Positions 14,983 to 23,690 of a stretch of DNA of 36,228 nt are shown here, in pieces. The notes under the pieces are model-generated. The model ran no database searches, was not told the origin of the DNA, and worked only from the letters and a program-made list of their open reading frames with translations. The stretch lies in assembly GCA_016869645.1 (NCBI GenBank), contig VGDO01000037.1, forward strand, positions 1-36,228, in the 5' to 3' direction. The translations under genes and the position numbers were made by a program. Numbering within the stretch: the stretch's first letter is position 1; every line of letters begins with the position of its first letter. This DNA is from Alphaproteobacteria bacterium (GTDB lineage Bacteria; Pseudomonadota; Alphaproteobacteria; SHVW01).

Positions 14983-16966
14983 CGGCGCTCGCGGCGCCGG
15001 CGGGCACGGCGGCGCGCCGGCGCGCCGGCGCGCCGATGCGCAGCCGGCGATCGCTCAATGACACTACGCCGCCCAGCGCCATGATGACCGCGCCCAGCCA
15101 GATCCAGACGACCAAAGGGTTGTACCAGACGCGCACGGTCCGCATTTGGCCCGGCGCCTCGTCGCCGATCGCGACATAGAGGTCGCCGAGCAACGTCGAG
15201 CGGATTGCCGCCTCGGTCGTCAGCTGCGCGGGATCGGTGAAGAAGCGGCGCTCCGCATCCAGCCGGGTCACGAGTCCGCCGTTGCGCGTGACGGTGAAGC
15301 TGCCGGCCTCGGCCCGGTAGTTCGGTCCCTGCAGCTCGCGCATGCCCTCGAAGCGCAGCGTGAAGCCGGCGGCCGCCACGATGTCGCCCGGCCGCATGGC
15401 CTGCACGACCTCGACGCGCCAGGCGCTGACCGCAACCATGCCGATGATGGCGATGCCCATGCCGGCATGCGCGATCGTCATGCCGTAGGACGCCCGCGGC
15501 AGGTTGCGCATGCGGCGCCAGGTCTCGGCGGCCGGCGCGGTGAAGAGCTGGATGCGCTCGGCGAACTCGAGTAACGAAGCAGCGATCACCCACGTGGCGA
15601 GCCCGATGCCGAGCGGCGCCAGCACCGGCCCGCGCGCAACGAGCGCGAAGCAGAGCGCGGTCACGGCGACCGCCGTGGCAAAGGCAAACTTGAGCCGCCC
15701 GAGCGCGCCGGCGAGATCGCCGCGTTTCCAGGCAAGCATGGGGCCGATCGCCATGGCCGCCACCAGCGGCACCATGACCGGCACGAAGGTCGTGTTGAAA
15801 TAGGGCGCGCCGACCGACACCTTGCCGGCGCCGATGGCGTCGAGGAACAGCGGATAGAGCGTGCCCAGGAAGACGGTGGCGAGCGCCGTGCTGAGCAGCA
15901 GGTTGTTCAGCACGAGGCCGCCCTCGCGGCTGACCGGATGGAACAGGCCGCCGAGCTTGAGGCGCGGCGCGCGGATGGCGTAGAGCGTCAGCGAGCCGCC
16001 GATGGCGACGACCAGCAGGAGCAGGATGAACAGCCCGCGTTGCGGATCGGTCGCAAACGCGTGCACCGAGGTCAGCACGCCCGAGCGGACCAGGAAAGTG
16101 CCGATCAGGCTCAGCGAAAAGGCGATGATCGCGAGCAGGATGGTCCAGCTCTTGAGCGCGTCGCGCTTCTCGGCGACCGCCGCGGAATGCAGCAGCGCGG
16201 TGCCCGCCAGCCACGGCATGAACGAGGCGTTCTCGACCGGATCCCAGAACCACCAGCCACCCCAGCCGAGCTCGTAGTAGGCCCAGTAGCTGCCGAGCGC
16301 GATGCCGACCGTGAGCGCACACCAGGCGGCGAGCGTCCACGGCCTGACCCAACGCGCCCACGCCGGATCGACCCGTCCCTCGATCAGCGCGGCGACCGCG
16401 AAGGAGAACGCGATCGAGAAGCCGACATAGCCGAGATAGAGGAAGGGCGGATGAAAGGCGAGGCCGGGATCCTGCAGGATCGGGTTGAGGCCGTTGCCGT
16501 CGACCGGCGGCGGAAAGATGCGCTCGAACGGATTGGAGGTGAGCAGGATGAAGGCGAGGAAGCCCGCGCCGATCCAGGCCTGGATCGCGAGCACGCGCGC
16601 GCGCAGCGTGGGCGGCAGGTTGTTGCCCGCGAGCGCGACCAGCAGGCCGAACAGCGAGAGCATGAGCACCCACAGCACCATCGAGCCTTCGTGGTTGCCC
16701 CACACGCCGGAGATCTTGTAGAGCAGCGGCTTGGCCGAATGCGAATTGCGCGCGACGTTGACGACCGAGAAGTCGGAGACGAGATAGGCATAGGTCAGCG
16801 CCGCGAAGGCGACCGCAATGCACAGGAACTGGCCAAGCGCGAAGGGCCGCGCCAGCGCGACCCACACGGCATCGCCGCGCTGTGCGCCGATCAGCGGCAG
16901 GGTTGCCTGCGCCAGCGAGATGACGAGCGCCAGCGCCAGTGCGAAATGGCCGAACTCGGCGATCAC
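14975..16966 (-). CDS. ccmF: Cytochrome c haem lyase subunit CcmF
   Basis: A large polytopic membrane protein (663 residues, usual size) that attaches haem to apocytochrome c. It contains the WWD domain [19 protein letters not shown], conserved haem-ligand histidine regions ([31 protein letters not shown]) and more than a dozen hydrophobic helices. The GTG at 16966 is chosen because it overlaps the ccmE stop as GTGA, has AGGAGG 10 bases upstream and gives the family N-terminus ([14 protein letters not shown]). A TTG at 16987 would add seven residues. The last residues are encoded partly by a triple GGCGCGCC repeat. Confidence 0.95.
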   Translation of the reverse strand: MIAEFGHFALALALVISLAQATLPLIGAQRGDAVWVALARPFALGQFLCIAVAFAALTYAYLVSDFSVVNVARNSHSAKPLLYKISGVWGNHEGSMVLWVLMLSLFGLLVALAGNNLPPTLRARVLAIQAWIGAGFLAFILLTSNPFERIFPPPVDGNGLNPILQDPGLAFHPPFLYLGYVGFSIAFSFAVAALIEGRVDPAWARWVRPWTLAAWCALTVGIALGSYWAYYELGWGGWWFWDPVENASFMPWLAGTALLHSAAVAEKRDALKSWTILLAIIAFSLSLIGTFLVRSGVLTSVHAFATDPQRGLFILLLLVVAIGGSLTLYAIRAPRLKLGGLFHPVSREGGLVLNNLLLSTALATVFLGTLYPLFLDAIGAGKVSVGAPYFNTTFVPVMVPLVAAMAIGPMLAWKRGDLAGALGRLKFAFATAVAVTALCFALVARGPVLAPLGIGLATWVIAASLLEFAERIQLFTAPAAETWRRMRNLPRASYGMTIAHAGMGIAIIGMVAVSAWRVEVVQAMRPGDIVAAAGFTLRFEGMRELQGPNYRAEAGSFTVTRNGGLVTRLDAERRFFTDPAQLTTEAAIRSTLLGDLYVAIGDEAPGQMRTVRVWYNPLVVWIWLGAVIMALGGVVSLSDRRLRIGAPARRRAAVPAGAASAGA
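15011..15034. repeat. Triple tandem octamer GGCGCGCC at the end of ccmF
   Basis: Three perfect head-to-tail copies of the palindrome GGCGCGCC lie inside the last 20 codons of ccmF, encoding an Ala/Arg/Pro-rich tail. Because eight is not a multiple of three, gain or loss of one unit would shift the reading frame of the tail and change the overlap with ccmG. Confidence 0.8.
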
Positions 16967-17406
16967 GGCTTCTTGTCCTCCTGCCAATGGCCGGACTTCT
17001 TGAGCGCGTCGGCCACTTCGCGCGGCATGTAGTTCTCGTCGTGCTTGGCCAGCACCTCGCGCGCCTGGAACACGCCGCCGATCAGCTTGCCTTCCACGAC
17101 CACGCCCTGCCCCTCGCGGAACAGGTCGGGCAGGATGCCGGTGTAGCGCACCGGCACCGCATGGGGCCCATCGGTGATGCGAAACTCGACTGTCTTGCCG
17201 TCGCCCAGACGCTTGACGCTGCTCGCCTCGACCAGTCCACCGAGCCGGAAGCTGCGCTCCGGTCCGATCGGCTTCGCCGCGACGTCGGACGGGCTGACGA
17301 AGAACACCAGATTGTCCTGGAACGCGGTCAGCGCCAGAGCTGTCGCACCGCCGAGCGCCAGCAGCGCCAGCAGCACACCATAGAGGCGACGCCGTTTGCG
17401 GGTCAC
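16963..17406 (-). CDS. ccmE: Cytochrome c maturation haem chaperone CcmE
   Basis: CcmE carries haem covalently across the periplasm from CcmABCD to CcmF. The 147-residue protein has a basic cytoplasmic start and one membrane anchor ([19 protein letters not shown]), then the OB-fold. The haem-binding motif is AKHDENYMP with H122 and Y126. The stop overlaps ccmF (GTGA) and the start overlaps the ccmD stop. Confidence 0.95.
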   Translation of the reverse strand: MTRKRRRLYGVLLALLALGGATALALTAFQDNLVFFVSPSDVAAKPIGPERSFRLGGLVEASSVKRLGDGKTVEFRITDGPHAVPVRYTGILPDLFREGQGVVVEGKLIGGVFQAREVLAKHDENYMPREVADALKKSGHWQEDKKP

Positions 17407-17612
17407 GTCGCCTCCTCCGCGGTCAGGTCGCGCTGGGCCGCGCGGCGGCGCGGCCGGCCGGCCTCGAGGGCCGCGAGATCGGCCTCGCTGCGCCGGAGCC
17501 GACGCACCGCGCCGAACGCCAGTCCGCCCAGCACGACGAGCGCCACGCCGTAGGCCGGCCAGATGAAGACGGCGTAGCCGCCCATCGACAGGAAACCGCC
17601 GACGCCGTCCAT
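17403..17612 (-). CDS. ccmD: Cytochrome c maturation small membrane protein CcmD
   Basis: CcmD holds haem-loaded CcmE in the CcmABCD complex. The 69-residue protein has the family N-terminus ([22 protein letters not shown]) with a single membrane helix, then a basic cytoplasmic tail. The ATG at 17612 lies 4 bases after the ccmC stop and has GAGGG upstream; an ATG at 17633 would add seven residues. CcmD proteins are short and variable, so position in the operon carries part of the weight. Confidence 0.9.
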   Translation of the reverse strand: MDGVGGFLSMGGYAVFIWPAYGVALVVLGGLAFGAVRRLRRSEADLAALEAGRPRRRAAQRDLTAEEAT

Positions 17613-17616
17613 CGTC

Positions 17617-18351
17617 TCAGCCCTCGGCGCCATGCGCCAGGCGCAGCGTGCGGATCTTCCGCTCGGCGATCTCGGCGCGCATGTTGATCAGGAGCAAGGA
17701 GACGAAGATCAGCGTGAAGGCGATCGCCATGAGCAGGAGCGGAGTCAGCATCGATGCGTGGATCGTCGGGCCGCTCATGCGCATGATGCTGGCCGGCTGA
17801 TGCAGCGTGTTCCACCAGTCGACCGAGAACTTGATGATCGGCAGGTTGACCGAGCCGACGAGCGCCAGGATGGCGCCGGCCTTGGCGCCGCGCGTCGGAT
17901 CGTCGAACGCGTTCACCAGCGCGATGTAGCCGAGATAGAGGAACAGCAGCACGAGCACCGAGGTAAGCCGCGCATCCCACACCCACCAGGTACCCCACAT
18001 GGGCTGTCCCCACAGCGAGCCGCTGGCGAGCGCCACCACCGTGAAGCCGGCGCCCAGCGGCGCACAGTTCTTGGCGGCGATATCGGCGAGCGGATGCTTC
18101 CAGATCAGCGCGACGGCGCTGGCGAGCGCCATGTTGGCGTAGACGAAGAGCGCCATCCAGGCCGCGGGGACGTGGACGTACATGATGCGCACGGTCTCGC
18201 CTTGCTGATAGTCGGCCGGGGAGCGCAGCAGGCCGAGATAAAGACCGCCCAACAGGCACGCGACGCCGAGCCCCACGCACCAGGGCTGGACAGCCCCGGC
18301 GAGCCGGAGAAAACGCGTCGGATTGGCGAATCTATGCATAGTTACAGCCAT
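17617..18351 (-). CDS. ccmC: Cytochrome c maturation haem handling protein CcmC
   Basis: CcmC loads haem onto CcmE. The 244-residue protein has six hydrophobic segments, the WWD domain GQPMWGTWWVWDARLTSVLVL and the two histidines expected to bracket haem (IMYVHVPAAW and VDWWNTLHQPASI). The open frame runs further upstream, but the ATG at 18351 gives the usual family length; an ATG at 18339 (MHRFANPTRF) is equally possible. A 64-base gap separates it from ccmB, the only real gap in the operon. Confidence 0.95.
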   Translation of the reverse strand: MAVTMHRFANPTRFLRLAGAVQPWCVGLGVACLLGGLYLGLLRSPADYQQGETVRIMYVHVPAAWMALFVYANMALASAVALIWKHPLADIAAKNCAPLGAGFTVVALASGSLWGQPMWGTWWVWDARLTSVLVLLFLYLGYIALVNAFDDPTRGAKAGAILALVGSVNLPIIKFSVDWWNTLHQPASIMRMSGPTIHASMLTPLLLMAIAFTLIFVSLLLINMRAEIAERKIRTLRLAHGAEG

Positions 18352-18415
18352 AAGGCGGCGAATTCGCTCGGTTGGCAAGGCCTCCCAGCAGGGCTGAATG
18401 CCGCATCGCCCGCCC

Positions 18416-19081
18416 CTATTCGACGGCCTGACGGAGCGCCGCCGCCGTCGCCCACGGACACAGTGCCAGGGCGGCCAGCAGCAGCGCTCCGAGCAGGAGG
18501 AGATGGGGTCGGGGCGACAGATCGGCCAGGGCCGCATCGACCGCCGCAACACCGAAAATCAGCACGGGAATGGTCAGCGGCAGGACCAGCAGCGCCACCA
18601 GCGCGCCAACGCGCCGCGCGCCGAGTGCCAGCGCGGCGCCGACCGCGCCGAGCAGACTGAGCACGGGCGTCCCCAACAGCAGCGACCCGATCAGCACAAG
18701 CATCCCTTCGCCGTCCATGTTGAGCAGCAGCGCCAGCATGGGTGCCACCAGGGTCAGCGGCAGGCCGGTGGTCAGCCAGTGGGCAAGGCACTTGGCCAGA
18801 ACCATGGTCGACAGCGGCTCGGGTGTCAGGACGAGCTGCTCCAGGCTGCCGTCGTCGAGATCGGACTGGAACAGACGGTCGAGCGACAGCATGGCGGCGA
18901 GCAGCGCCGTCACCCACAGCACGCCGGGTCCAATGCGCGCGAGAATGTTGGGCTCGGGCCCGACGCCGAAGGGAAACAGCACGACGGTGAGAACGAAGAA
19001 GGCGATCACCATGGCGGCATCGGCCCCCTGGCGCAGCGCCAGCCTGAGATCGCGCCGGCACAATTCGGCGAAGGCCGTCAC
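18416..19081 (-). CDS. ccmB: Cytochrome c maturation ABC membrane subunit CcmB
   Basis: The membrane partner of the CcmA ATPase in the complex that releases haem-loaded CcmE. It is 221 residues with six hydrophobic helices and the typical CcmB beginning (CRRDLRLALRQGADA), FPFGVGPEPNILARIGPGVLWV and LFQSDLDDGSLEQLVLTPEPL. The start overlaps the ccmA stop (ATGA, 19078-19081). Confidence 0.95.
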   Translation of the reverse strand: MTAFAELCRRDLRLALRQGADAAMVIAFFVLTVVLFPFGVGPEPNILARIGPGVLWVTALLAAMLSLDRLFQSDLDDGSLEQLVLTPEPLSTMVLAKCLAHWLTTGLPLTLVAPMLALLLNMDGEGMLVLIGSLLLGTPVLSLLGAVGAALALGARRVGALVALLVLPLTIPVLIFGVAAVDAALADLSPRPHLLLLGALLLAALALCPWATAAALRQAVE

Positions 19082-19704
19082 GCCGCGTCCTCGTCCGCGG
19101 CGAGGCCGCCGAGATCGAGCGTCGCTGCGCCGTCGAGACCGATGGGGCCATGCGCCGACGCCACGACAAGTCCGCCGCCGGCGCGGTGGCGCGCCATGAG
19201 TGCCGCCAGCGCCGCCTGCGCCTCGGTATCAAGCGCCGTTGTCGGCTCGTCGAGCAACCAGAGCGGCGCGGGAATGGCGGCCAGACGCGCAAGGTTGAGA
19301 CGCCGGCGCTGGCCGGCCGAGAGATAGCGTCCCGGCTGATCGGCAAGTTGGCCGAGGCCTAGGGCGGAGAGCGCATCGCCGCACGCCACGTCGATGCCGC
19401 GCAGGCGCATCCAGAATGTCAGATTCTCCGCCACGGTCAGCGCCGGCTTGATCGGATCGTGATGGCCGACGAAGAGCAGGCGGCCATGGTGGGACTGAGG
19501 ATCGTCGTTCACGTCCATGCCCTGCCAGGCGAGACGTCCGGCTGCCGGCGCCAGCAGACCGGCGATCATGCGCAGCAGGCTCGACTTGCCGCTGCCGTTC
19601 GGCCCGACCAGCAGCAGGCCGGCGCCGGGCGCGACCGTGAAGTCGAGACCGGAGAACACCTGCCGCTCACCGCGCACGCAGACCAGAGCTTGTCCGCTCA
19701 GCAA
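19078..19704 (-). CDS. ccmA: Cytochrome c maturation ABC ATPase CcmA
   Basis: The ATPase of the CcmABCD complex, 208 residues. Walker A GPNGSGKSSLLRMIAGLL, signature YLSAGQRRRLNLARL (the CcmA form of LSGGQ) and Walker B LWLLDEPTTALD are present. The start is a TTG at 19704. No ATG or GTG lies between it and the upstream in-frame stop, and the ribosome binding site is weak. First gene of the ccm operon. Confidence 0.94.
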   Translation of the reverse strand: MLSGQALVCVRGERQVFSGLDFTVAPGAGLLLVGPNGSGKSSLLRMIAGLLAPAAGRLAWQGMDVNDDPQSHHGRLLFVGHHDPIKPALTVAENLTFWMRLRGIDVACGDALSALGLGQLADQPGRYLSAGQRRRLNLARLAAIPAPLWLLDEPTTALDTEAQAALAALMARHRAGGGLVVASAHGPIGLDGAATLDLGGLAADEDAA

Positions 19705-20043
19705 GGAACCCCCGAGGTGGTGACCATCGCCGGTATCTCACGACCGGGTTGGCGGCGGTGTCTATAGCACGACGCGGCGGCTGGGCCGCAGGTCGGGCGA
19801 TTAGCGAGGACTTGGCCCAAAAGAAGAGGCGGCGCCGAGTGGGGGGACCCGGCGCCGCCAGTCATCACCGTCAACCGGTCCTGCCGGGGCTAGAAGGGGG
19901 AGCCGAACGGCAGGGGTAGGAGGTAAGAGCGTCCCCAACGGGACGCCTACCATGGTTTGAAAATAGAAGCAGAAAGTGGCGAAATTATGATGTGCCAAAG
20001 CTGCAATGCTGGATTGTCCGCGAGCCGGGCCGGGGGACCCCCT
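19705..20043. other. 339-bp intergenic region between the PaaK-like gene and ccmA
   Basis: No gene is supported; a 65-codon open frame on the - strand (19801-19998) has no ribosome binding site and no family resemblance. The region holds the terminator at 19815-19859 (- strand), a second small dyad GCGTCCC/GGGACGC (19929-19935 with 19940-19946), AT-rich DNA at 19950-20010 and a CTATAG sequence (19767-19762 on the - strand) that could be a -10 element for the ccm operon. No good -35 goes with it. Confidence 0.6.
19815..19859 (-). terminator. Intrinsic terminator downstream of the PaaK-like gene
   Basis: Read on the - strand, a perfect 10-bp stem (19859-19850 with 19837-19828) with a 12-base loop is followed by a T-rich stretch (TCTTCTTTT). 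This fits the end of the ligase/liv operon transcript and separates it from the ccm operon. Confidence 0.65.
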
Positions 20044-21321
20044 CTAGTCGAATTTACGAATGTCTTCAATGACTTTGCCGTCATTTGCCAGGCTGCCGGG
20101 GGCAACCAGCTTGACCTCGCCGCGCAGCTTGCAGACCGCCTGGATCGAGTCCGCCAACGCAGCCGCCAAATCAGCCGCCAAATCAGCCGGGTGGCCGGCA
20201 ACCTCGCAGGCGAGCGTCATGATGTCGTTGGCGCCCGAGCGATCGATGGTCAGGCGCGCCTTGCCGACCTGGGGATGGCGCCTGACGATCTCGGCGACCT
20301 GGCTCGGATGCACGAACATGCCGCGCACCTTGGCCGATTGGTCCGCGCGGCCCATCCAGCCCTTGATTCGCATGTTGGTCCGCCCGCAGGGCGACGGACC
20401 CGGCAGGATCGCCGAGAGGTCGCCGGTCGCGAACCGGATGAGCGGATAGTCGGGATTGAAGCTGGTGACGACGATTTCGCCGACCTCGCCCGACGGCACC
20501 GGATGTCCGGTGCCCGGGCGCAGGATCTCCACGATCAGGCTCTCGTCGACGATCATGCCCTCGCGCGCCTCGGATTCGTAGGCCATGTGGCCGAGATCGG
20601 CGCTGGCGTAGCATTGCAGCACCTGGCAACCGTGAGATTGCAGTTCTGCGCGCAGGCTGTTGGGCAAGGCTTCCGCCGCGACCAGCGCCTTCTTGATCGA
20701 CGAGATGTCCGTGCCGAGCTCCTTCGCCTTGTCGAAGATGATCTTGAGGAAGCTCGGCGTGCCGATATAGCCGGTCGGCCGCACGTCGCTCATCACGCGG
20801 ATTTGAACTTCGGTCTGCCCGACGCCGCCGGGAATGACGGCGCAGCCGAGCGCCTGGGCGCCCGACTCCAGCATCGCGCCGGCTGGCGTCAGGTGATAGG
20901 AGAAGCAGTTGTGCAGCACGTCGCCGGCCCGGAAGCCGGCCGCGAACAGTGCGCGCGCGAAGCGCCAGTAATCGGACCGCCTCCCCTCCGGGTCGTAGAT
21001 CGGGCCTGGCGAGGCGAAGATACGCGCGAGCTTGCCCGGCTCGACCGTGGTCAAGCCGCCGAAGGGCGGCCGCAGCTTTTGGCGATCATGCAGCTCGGAC
21101 TTGCGCAGCACGGGAAGCTGGCTGAGAGCCGCGCGGCTGGTGATGTCGCCGGGCGCCACACCCTTGAGCAGCTCGGCCGCACCAGGCGCATGCTGGATGG
21201 CGCGCGCGATCAGGCCCGGCAGATCGGCGAACAGCTGGCGTTCGCGCTCGTCGGGCGACCGCGTCTCCAGCTCGTCGTAGAAGCGTCCGCTCGCCATGTC
21301 GGTCGGTTGGCGCCCGGTCAT
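20044..21321 (-). CDS. PaaK-like (phenylacetate-CoA ligase family) adenylate-forming enzyme with unusual phosphate loop
   Basis: A 425-residue ANL-superfamily protein aligning along its length with PaaK: CFSYHLTPAGAML, then GCAVIPGGVGQTEVQ, YIGTPSFLKII, and a C-terminal GWMGRADQSAKVRGMFVHPSQV hinge region. The catalytic-lysine region near residue 416 reads NDGKVIEDIRKFD. The phosphate-binding loop, SSGTTGKP in PaaK, is replaced by RIFASPGPIYDPEG (residues 100-113), losing the Ser/Thr-rich GTTGKP core. It may act on an unusual acid, or may have lost ligase activity. The ATG overlaps the livF stop (ATGA). Last gene of the operon. Confidence 0.88.
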   Translation of the reverse strand: MTGRQPTDMASGRFYDELETRSPDERERQLFADLPGLIARAIQHAPGAAELLKGVAPGDITSRAALSQLPVLRKSELHDRQKLRPPFGGLTTVEPGKLARIFASPGPIYDPEGRRSDYWRFARALFAAGFRAGDVLHNCFSYHLTPAGAMLESGAQALGCAVIPGGVGQTEVQIRVMSDVRPTGYIGTPSFLKIIFDKAKELGTDISSIKKALVAAEALPNSLRAELQSHGCQVLQCYASADLGHMAYESEAREGMIVDESLIVEILRPGTGHPVPSGEVGEIVVTSFNPDYPLIRFATGDLSAILPGPSPCGRTNMRIKGWMGRADQSAKVRGMFVHPSQVAEIVRRHPQVGKARLTIDRSGANDIMTLACEVAGHPADLAADLAAALADSIQAVCKLRGEVKLVAPGSLANDGKVIEDIRKFD

Positions 21322-22148
21322 GACAGCCAGCGCTTGCGCCGGCGATAGTGCTTGACCTCGCGGTAGCTCTTTCGCTTCGTGCCGCTCAGCCCGAGATAGA
21401 ATTCCTTCACGTCCTCGTTCGCGGCCAGCGCCGTGGCATCGCCGTCCATGACGACGCGGCCGTTCTCCAGGATATAGCCGTACTTGGCGTAGCGCAGCGC
21501 GATGTTGGTGTTCTGCTCGGCGAGCAGGAAGCTGACCTTCTCTTGCTCGTTGAGCCGCTTGACGATTTCGAAGATCTCCTCGACGAGCTGCGGCGCCAGC
21601 CCCATGGACGGCTCGTCGAGCAGGATCATCTTGGGCCTCGACATCAGCGCGCGGCCGATCGCGGTCATCTGCTGCTCGCCGCCCGAGGTGTAGCCGGCGA
21701 CCGAGCGCCGGCGCTCCTTCAGGCGCGGGAAATACCGGTAGACCAGGTCGAGGTCGTCGCGGATCGCCGCGGCGCCGTCGTTGCGCGTGTAGGCGCCGGT
21801 CATGACGTTCTCTTCGACCGTCAGATGGCCGAAGACATGGCGACCTTCCATGACCTGGATCACGCCACGCTTGACCAGATCGTTGGGTGTCAGGCCATCG
21901 ATGCGCTGGCCCTTGTATTCGATCGATCCCTTGGTGACGTCGCCGCGCTCGGCGCGCAGCAGGTTGGAGATGGCCTTCAACGTCGTCGATTTGCCCGCAC
22001 CGTTGGCACCGAGCAATGCCACGATGCCGCCCTCGGGCACGCTCAGGCTCACGCCCTTGAGCACCAGGATGACGTGATCGTAGATCACCTCGATGTTGCT
22101 GACTTGCAGCAGCGTGGTCGCTGGGTTGGTCGTCGTTGCTTCAGCCAT
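21318..22148 (-). CDS. Branched-chain amino-acid-type ABC importer, LivF-like ATPase with basic tail
   Basis: An ATPase of 276 residues. Walker A is GANGAGKSTT, the signature YTSGGEQQMTAIGRAL and Walker B MILLDEPSMGL. The protein is about 35 residues longer than ordinary LivF; the C-terminal tail KRKSYREVKHYRRRKRWL is strongly basic. In my recollection this tail is shared by LivF paralogues that sit beside PaaK-like ligases. It is separated from the binding-protein gene by a hairpin (22174-22199). Confidence 0.9.
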   Translation of the reverse strand: MAEATTTNPATTLLQVSNIEVIYDHVILVLKGVSLSVPEGGIVALLGANGAGKSTTLKAISNLLRAERGDVTKGSIEYKGQRIDGLTPNDLVKRGVIQVMEGRHVFGHLTVEENVMTGAYTRNDGAAAIRDDLDLVYRYFPRLKERRRSVAGYTSGGEQQMTAIGRALMSRPKMILLDEPSMGLAPQLVEEIFEIVKRLNEQEKVSFLLAEQNTNIALRYAKYGYILENGRVVMDGDATALAANEDVKEFYLGLSGTKRKSYREVKHYRRRKRWLS

Positions 22149-22173
22149 CCCGTCCGTTCCCTCCGAATCGAGA

Positions 22174-22199
22174 AGGGGCGGGCGAAGCCGCCCGCCCCT
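22174..22199 (-). terminator. GC-rich hairpin between binding-protein and LivF genes
   Basis: The arms 22174-22184 and 22189-22199 form an 11-bp perfect stem with a 4-base loop (on the - strand, loop GCTT). The following - strand bases TCTCGATTC are only weakly T-rich. It lies in the 78-base gap after the binding-protein stop, so it may stabilise or attenuate the message, as at 10320-10353. Confidence 0.55.
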
Positions 22200-22226
22200 C
22201 TTGCCTCGATCGTGACGGCGTGACGA

Positions 22227-23558
22227 TCAGCTCGTCTTCGCGCAGTCGCGCGCCGTGATCTTCTTCTCCTCGCCGTACTTCTTGGCCGCGGCTTCGACCA
22301 TCGGGCGCAGCATCTTCTGGTTGGCCTCGATCCAATCGGTGAGGATGACCCATTTCTGGCCGTCCCACTGGTGGACGCGCGCGCGCGAGCCGCCTTCGTG
22401 GTCCGAGCAGGACAGCTTGACCGGCCGCATCATGCCGACCAGGCCGAGATCCTGAATGCGCGCCTCCGTGATGTTGAGGTTTTCGATGCCCCAGCGCACC
22501 TGCTCGCCGGTCAGCGGCTTCTTGCCGTAGCGCTCTTGAGCGGTGCGGATGGCCTCGGTGGCAAGCACCGCGTTCATCATGCCGCGGTTGTAGAGCACCT
22601 CGCCGATTTCCTCGCGTTTGCCCTTGCCCTTGCCGCGGTCGTAGACGAACCGACGGATGTCTTCATGCGCCGTTGCTCCAGAGCCTGTGGTGTGGAGTGC
22701 CAGCGCCTTGTAGCCCTTCGACTGATCGCCGCCGGGCCGCACATCAGGCTCGGCACCCGACCACCACACGCCGACCATACGCTCGCGGGGGAAGTTGACC
22801 GCGGCCGCTTCCTTGATCGAGGTCGAATTCATCACGCCCCAACCCCAGAGCAGCACGTAGTCCGGGCGATTCTGGCGAATCTGCAACCAGGTGGCCTTCT
22901 GCTCAACGCCAGGATGGGTCACGGGCAGCTCGTCGAAGCGGAAACCGTAATCCTGCGCCAGCTTGCGCAGCACGGGAATCGGCTCCTTGCCGTAGGGCGA
23001 GTCGTGATAGACGAGCGCGATGCGCTTGCCCTTGAGCTTGGCGACGCCGCCGACTTCCTTGCTGATGTAGTTCATGGCGATGTCGGCGGCACTCCAGTAG
23101 GTTCCGAGAATCGGGAACGCCCACGGCACGACCGAGCCGTCCGCCGCTTCGGTGCGCCCGTAGCCCATGGTGATGACCGGTATCTTGTCGACCGGAGCGC
23201 GATCCATCAGCGCATAGGTGATGCCGGTGGACAGCGGGTTGAAAAGCGCCGCACCGGTCGGCCCCTTGCCCTTGAGCCGCTCGTAGCATTCCACGCCGCG
23301 ATCGGTGGCGTAGCCCGTCTCGCATTCCTCGATGACGAGCTTGACGCCGTTGATGCCGCCATCCCTTTCGTTGAGCATGTTGAGATAGTCGCTATAGCCA
23401 TCGGCGAATGGAATGCCGTTCACCGCGTATGGCCCGGTGCGATAGACCAGCACCGGCATGAATTGTTCGTTGGCCTGCGCCCAAGCCGGGTCCGGCAGGA
23501 CCGCCGCCGCGGCGAGCACGACGGCCGCTCCAGCCGTCGCAAGTAGACGTCTCGTCAT
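22227..23558 (-). CDS. Branched-chain amino-acid-type ABC importer, periplasmic binding protein
   Basis: A 443-residue Peripla_BP_6 protein with a Sec signal peptide (MTRRLLATAGAAVVLAAAAVL, cut after PAWAQA). The mature part has FMPVLVYRTGPYAVNGIPFADGY and GTYWSAADIAMNYI segments and a C-terminal SCSDHEGGSRARVHQW motif with one cysteine plus one at RDCAK, possibly a disulfide. It is longer than LivK/LivJ (about 370), a size common for binding proteins of aromatic-acid importers. The ATG at 23558 follows GGAGG with good spacing; the upstream in-frame start at 23624 would put 22 extra residues before the signal peptide. Confidence 0.92.
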   Translation of the reverse strand: MTRRLLATAGAAVVLAAAAVLPDPAWAQANEQFMPVLVYRTGPYAVNGIPFADGYSDYLNMLNERDGGINGVKLVIEECETGYATDRGVECYERLKGKGPTGAALFNPLSTGITYALMDRAPVDKIPVITMGYGRTEAADGSVVPWAFPILGTYWSAADIAMNYISKEVGGVAKLKGKRIALVYHDSPYGKEPIPVLRKLAQDYGFRFDELPVTHPGVEQKATWLQIRQNRPDYVLLWGWGVMNSTSIKEAAAVNFPRERMVGVWWSGAEPDVRPGGDQSKGYKALALHTTGSGATAHEDIRRFVYDRGKGKGKREEIGEVLYNRGMMNAVLATEAIRTAQERYGKKPLTGEQVRWGIENLNITEARIQDLGLVGMMRPVKLSCSDHEGGSRARVHQWDGQKWVILTDWIEANQKMLRPMVEAAAKKYGEEKKITARDCAKTS

Positions 23559-23612
23559 CGCACATCCTCCCTCTTGGTGACCCCCAGCGCAGTGCCAGCG
23601 GGCTTGGAAACT

Positions 23613-23642
23613 ACAATACATCAATCATTTGACCGCCGCCAA
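23613..23642 (-). promoter_or_regulatory. Candidate internal promoter before the binding-protein gene
   Basis: On the - strand TTGGCG (23642-23637), an 18-base spacer and TATTGT (23618-23613) lie in an AT-rich island about 55 bases upstream of the binding-protein ATG. Each box matches four of six consensus bases. It could raise expression of the binding protein over the permeases. Prediction only. Confidence 0.35.
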
Positions 23643-23690
23643 GCGTCGCAGCCGGGTTGCCGCCGGTGAGCAATGCTAGTGTCGGCCATG

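Noticed and set aside
14844..16865. A 673-codon open frame overlapping ccmF in another frame
   Set aside because: Arg/Ala-rich out-of-frame translation of ccmF.
19801..19998. A 65-codon open frame before ccmA
   Set aside because: It spans the terminator hairpin and lacks a ribosome binding site.
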